DNA of 20,119 nt from Gymnopus androsaceus JB14 (taxonomy: Eukaryota > Basidiomycota > Agaricomycetes > Agaricales > Omphalotaceae). Below are positions 18,590 to 20,119 of the stretch, one piece after another. Position 1 is the first letter of the stretch. Every line of letters begins with the position of its first letter. Position numbers and translations under genes: made by a program. The stretch is from NCBI GenBank assembly GCA_009733575.1, contig ML769794.1, positions 1-20,119 on the forward strand, read 5' to 3'. The notes beneath the pieces are model-generated. The model had not been told where the DNA came from. It searched no databases and saw only the letters and a list, made by a program, of their open reading frames with translations.

Positions 18590-19491
18590 TTAGATTCCGG
18601 GTGACCTGGCCGATGCCCCCGGTGTCACTGCCTGGAGTCCGCGTTGGCCAACCTTGCTCCGGTAGTTTCTGATTTGTGACTGGGCCTGTCAAAAAAAGAT
18701 TCAGACATGGAACAGCATGAGACAGGCAACGTACATGGGAGTTGATAGCTGGATGGTCGCAACGTAGGATCGTTTGTCCCTTGGCATCAGCTGTGTTGGG
18801 TGAAATGTGAGGAAGTATAGCTAGGTGTTCATTCCATAGCTTTCGAAGAGTTGGGCGGAATTCAGAATCACTGCCGAGAGAGAATTGCTGGGCGCGAGTA
18901 CCACTCCATTCAATGAGACTAGATTGTATGGCTTCATTCCAAATGTTGCGGTCGCTAGGAAGTCCGAATGGTAAGTCACTGACTTTGACAGTTGCACGAG
19001 GCTTGGGAGGTTGCGCGGGTTTGCCAGTCTCACGCTCTTCATTTGCGATGAGATTCACATCAGCAGGCTCGAGTTTAACCTCAATGACCTCCTTCAACGA
19101 ACATGTTAGCCTCAGTGACAAATAACAAGAAAAATTTACCTTGGATGTATGGGCTTCTTTCTTGTGGCTCTTTCCAGCTCGTTCGGCCTCAATGACTTCT
19201 TTTGCGGCATCTTGTGCAAATTCTCCACCTGCAAGCTCTTCAAATTCGATTTCTGTACTACCAGCCTCATTGGCCAAAGACTTGGATGTGCTCGACGTCT
19301 TATTTCCGTAGACTATAGGCTTCCAATTTGCTTTAAGCCCACCAATCTCGGTTTGTTTGACTCGTTTAGTTGATGGCGGGCTTCGGAATTATTGTAAGTG
19401 AATATTTTTTGCGATGGAGGAAGATGACGAACTTAGCTTCACTTTCAGAGCTCGGTCTTTTTGAAACTATCTTCACAGGTGCACTGGGTGC
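18590..19491 (-). pseudogene. 5'-truncated gene piece, unknown Agaricomycete family (about 256 residues left)
   Basis: Minus-strand exons: from 19491 to 19433, 19380-19140, 19091-18735 and 18685-18590 (TAA). Introns are 52, 48 and 49 nt with GT/AG ends and matching phases. The protein reads APSAPVKIVSKRPSSESE, then KRVKQTEIGGLKANWKPIV, EFEELAGGEFAQDAAKEVIE, VKVSDLPFGLPSDRNIWNEA and finally AQSQIRNYRSKVGQRGLQAV. The 'SDLPFG..IWNEA' then 'RNYRSKVG' order resembles a large family of uncharacterised Agaricomycete proteins (possibly those with a DUF6532-type domain, from memory), which is often found near transposons. No in-frame ATG exists on the truncated side; the frame runs into direct-repeat copy 2 at 19492. 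It may be a cut gene rather than a working one. Function unknown. Confidence 0.6.
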
Positions 19492-19580
19492 TACATGAAT
19501 ATAGCATCCATCCTTGGCATATCCGTAAACGGTCCAAGTCACTAGCAAAACAATGTTGACATATTGTGTGCCTTCGAGTC

Positions 19581-19625
<45 letters not shown>

Positions 19626-20119
19626 ATGTCAACATTTCAAACAAGCTAAGTAGAACATACTTGAATTCGGAATTGACACAGTTCCGATTCCAACTCTAAA
19701 TCTGCAAGACTTCAAATACTTTCTAAAGCCCATTTTCCTGCTCCAATTTAGAGGCATTTCAAGAGACGGCGGGAAATAAAAATCTTGATAAAGTCGAAAT
19801 TGCCAATGGACGCAGTAACTCAAGTAGAAAATATATTTTCGGAACTGATCGGAAGTGAACTCTGGGCGCTAGAAATGGAGTCCGGCCAGCCGGAGATTGG
19901 ATTGAGTCGGGATTTCTGTGCGCTTTGGGCTCATGTTAAATTCACTGGGATTCTGAAGATTCTGTAGATTCAAGCTCTTTGTTGGACACAAAGACCTGCA
20001 ACACAGGCGCAATCTCGATCTGCCTAACTTTTCCAGACATTTGCTTTGTTTTCTTTCAAAGGTCCAAGTTGCAATGATACGCCGTGATACATCTCAGATC
20101 TCAATACATTTACTTTACG
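19492..20119. repeat. Long direct repeat, copy 2 (cut by window end)
   Basis: Same sequence as 17898-18531, in the same orientation, starting TACATGAATATAGCATCC. It includes a (GA)n tract of 41 nt at 19582-19622 flanked by the same 12-bp inverted arms. It still matches copy 1 at the last base of the window, so the full repeat is longer than 628 bp. Confidence 0.92.

Noticed and set aside
17898..20119. Complete LTR retrotransposon made of the two direct repeats
   Set aside because: Only about 960 bp separate the copies, no gag/pol, primer site or polypurine tract is seen, and the outer end of copy 2 lies outside the window.

Overview
The window reads as nuclear DNA of a mushroom-forming basidiomycete (Agaricomycete). 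Protein-coding stretches are split by very short spliceosomal introns of about 43-65 nt with GT/GC...AG ends. Several recognisable gene pieces (Sec8, Vps10, GSK3, a P450 and an ABCC-type transporter) have the look of fungal genes, and the spacers are full of small inverted-repeat elements. The species cannot be named from sequence alone. All exon models were built by hand from open frames, phases and splice sites; database similarity is from memory and was not searched.

Layout. (1) 1-1150: no gene recognised. (2) 1200-2385 (-): decayed internal fragment of the sorting receptor VPS10. (3) 3177-4225 (+): the N-terminal part of a GSK3/Shaggy kinase runs directly into the N-terminal part of a cytochrome P450; both are truncated and keep their introns. 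(4) 4284-6052 (-): an apparently intact five-exon gene for a 518-residue protein of unknown function with an acidic tail. (5) 6059-6297: a 239-bp near-perfect palindromic MITE 7 bp from that gene's start codon. (6) 6955-8034 (+) and 11385-12420 (-): two intact, convergent, paralogous BTB/POZ-like genes with the same exon structure. (7) 8035-11384, between them: a repeat-rich spacer with a tRNA-like (SINE-like) sequence, two more MITEs and AACTTCAACTTT-type repeats. (8) 12921-13120: a degenerate palindrome. (9) 13194-14795 (-): an intact ten-exon gene for a 374-residue protein containing a tandem duplication that copied an intron. (10) 15025-17912 (-): a SEC8 pseudogene joined at its 5' side to a fragment of an ABCC-type transporter gene. 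(11) 17898-end: a long, almost identical direct repeat (two copies, the second cut by the window end) enclosing a 5'-truncated gene piece.

Interpretation. The centre holds four intact accessory-type genes. Both flanks hold truncated host-gene pieces that keep introns, and two of these are chimeras of unrelated genes. Retained introns rule out mRNA retroposition and point to DNA-level duplication or capture, as known for Helitron-like and other DNA transposons. No transposase or Helitron helicase is visible here, so the agent is inferred. The most distinctive features are the two chimeric junctions and the direct repeat whose edge truncates two different gene fragments. No operon or pathway links the intact genes.
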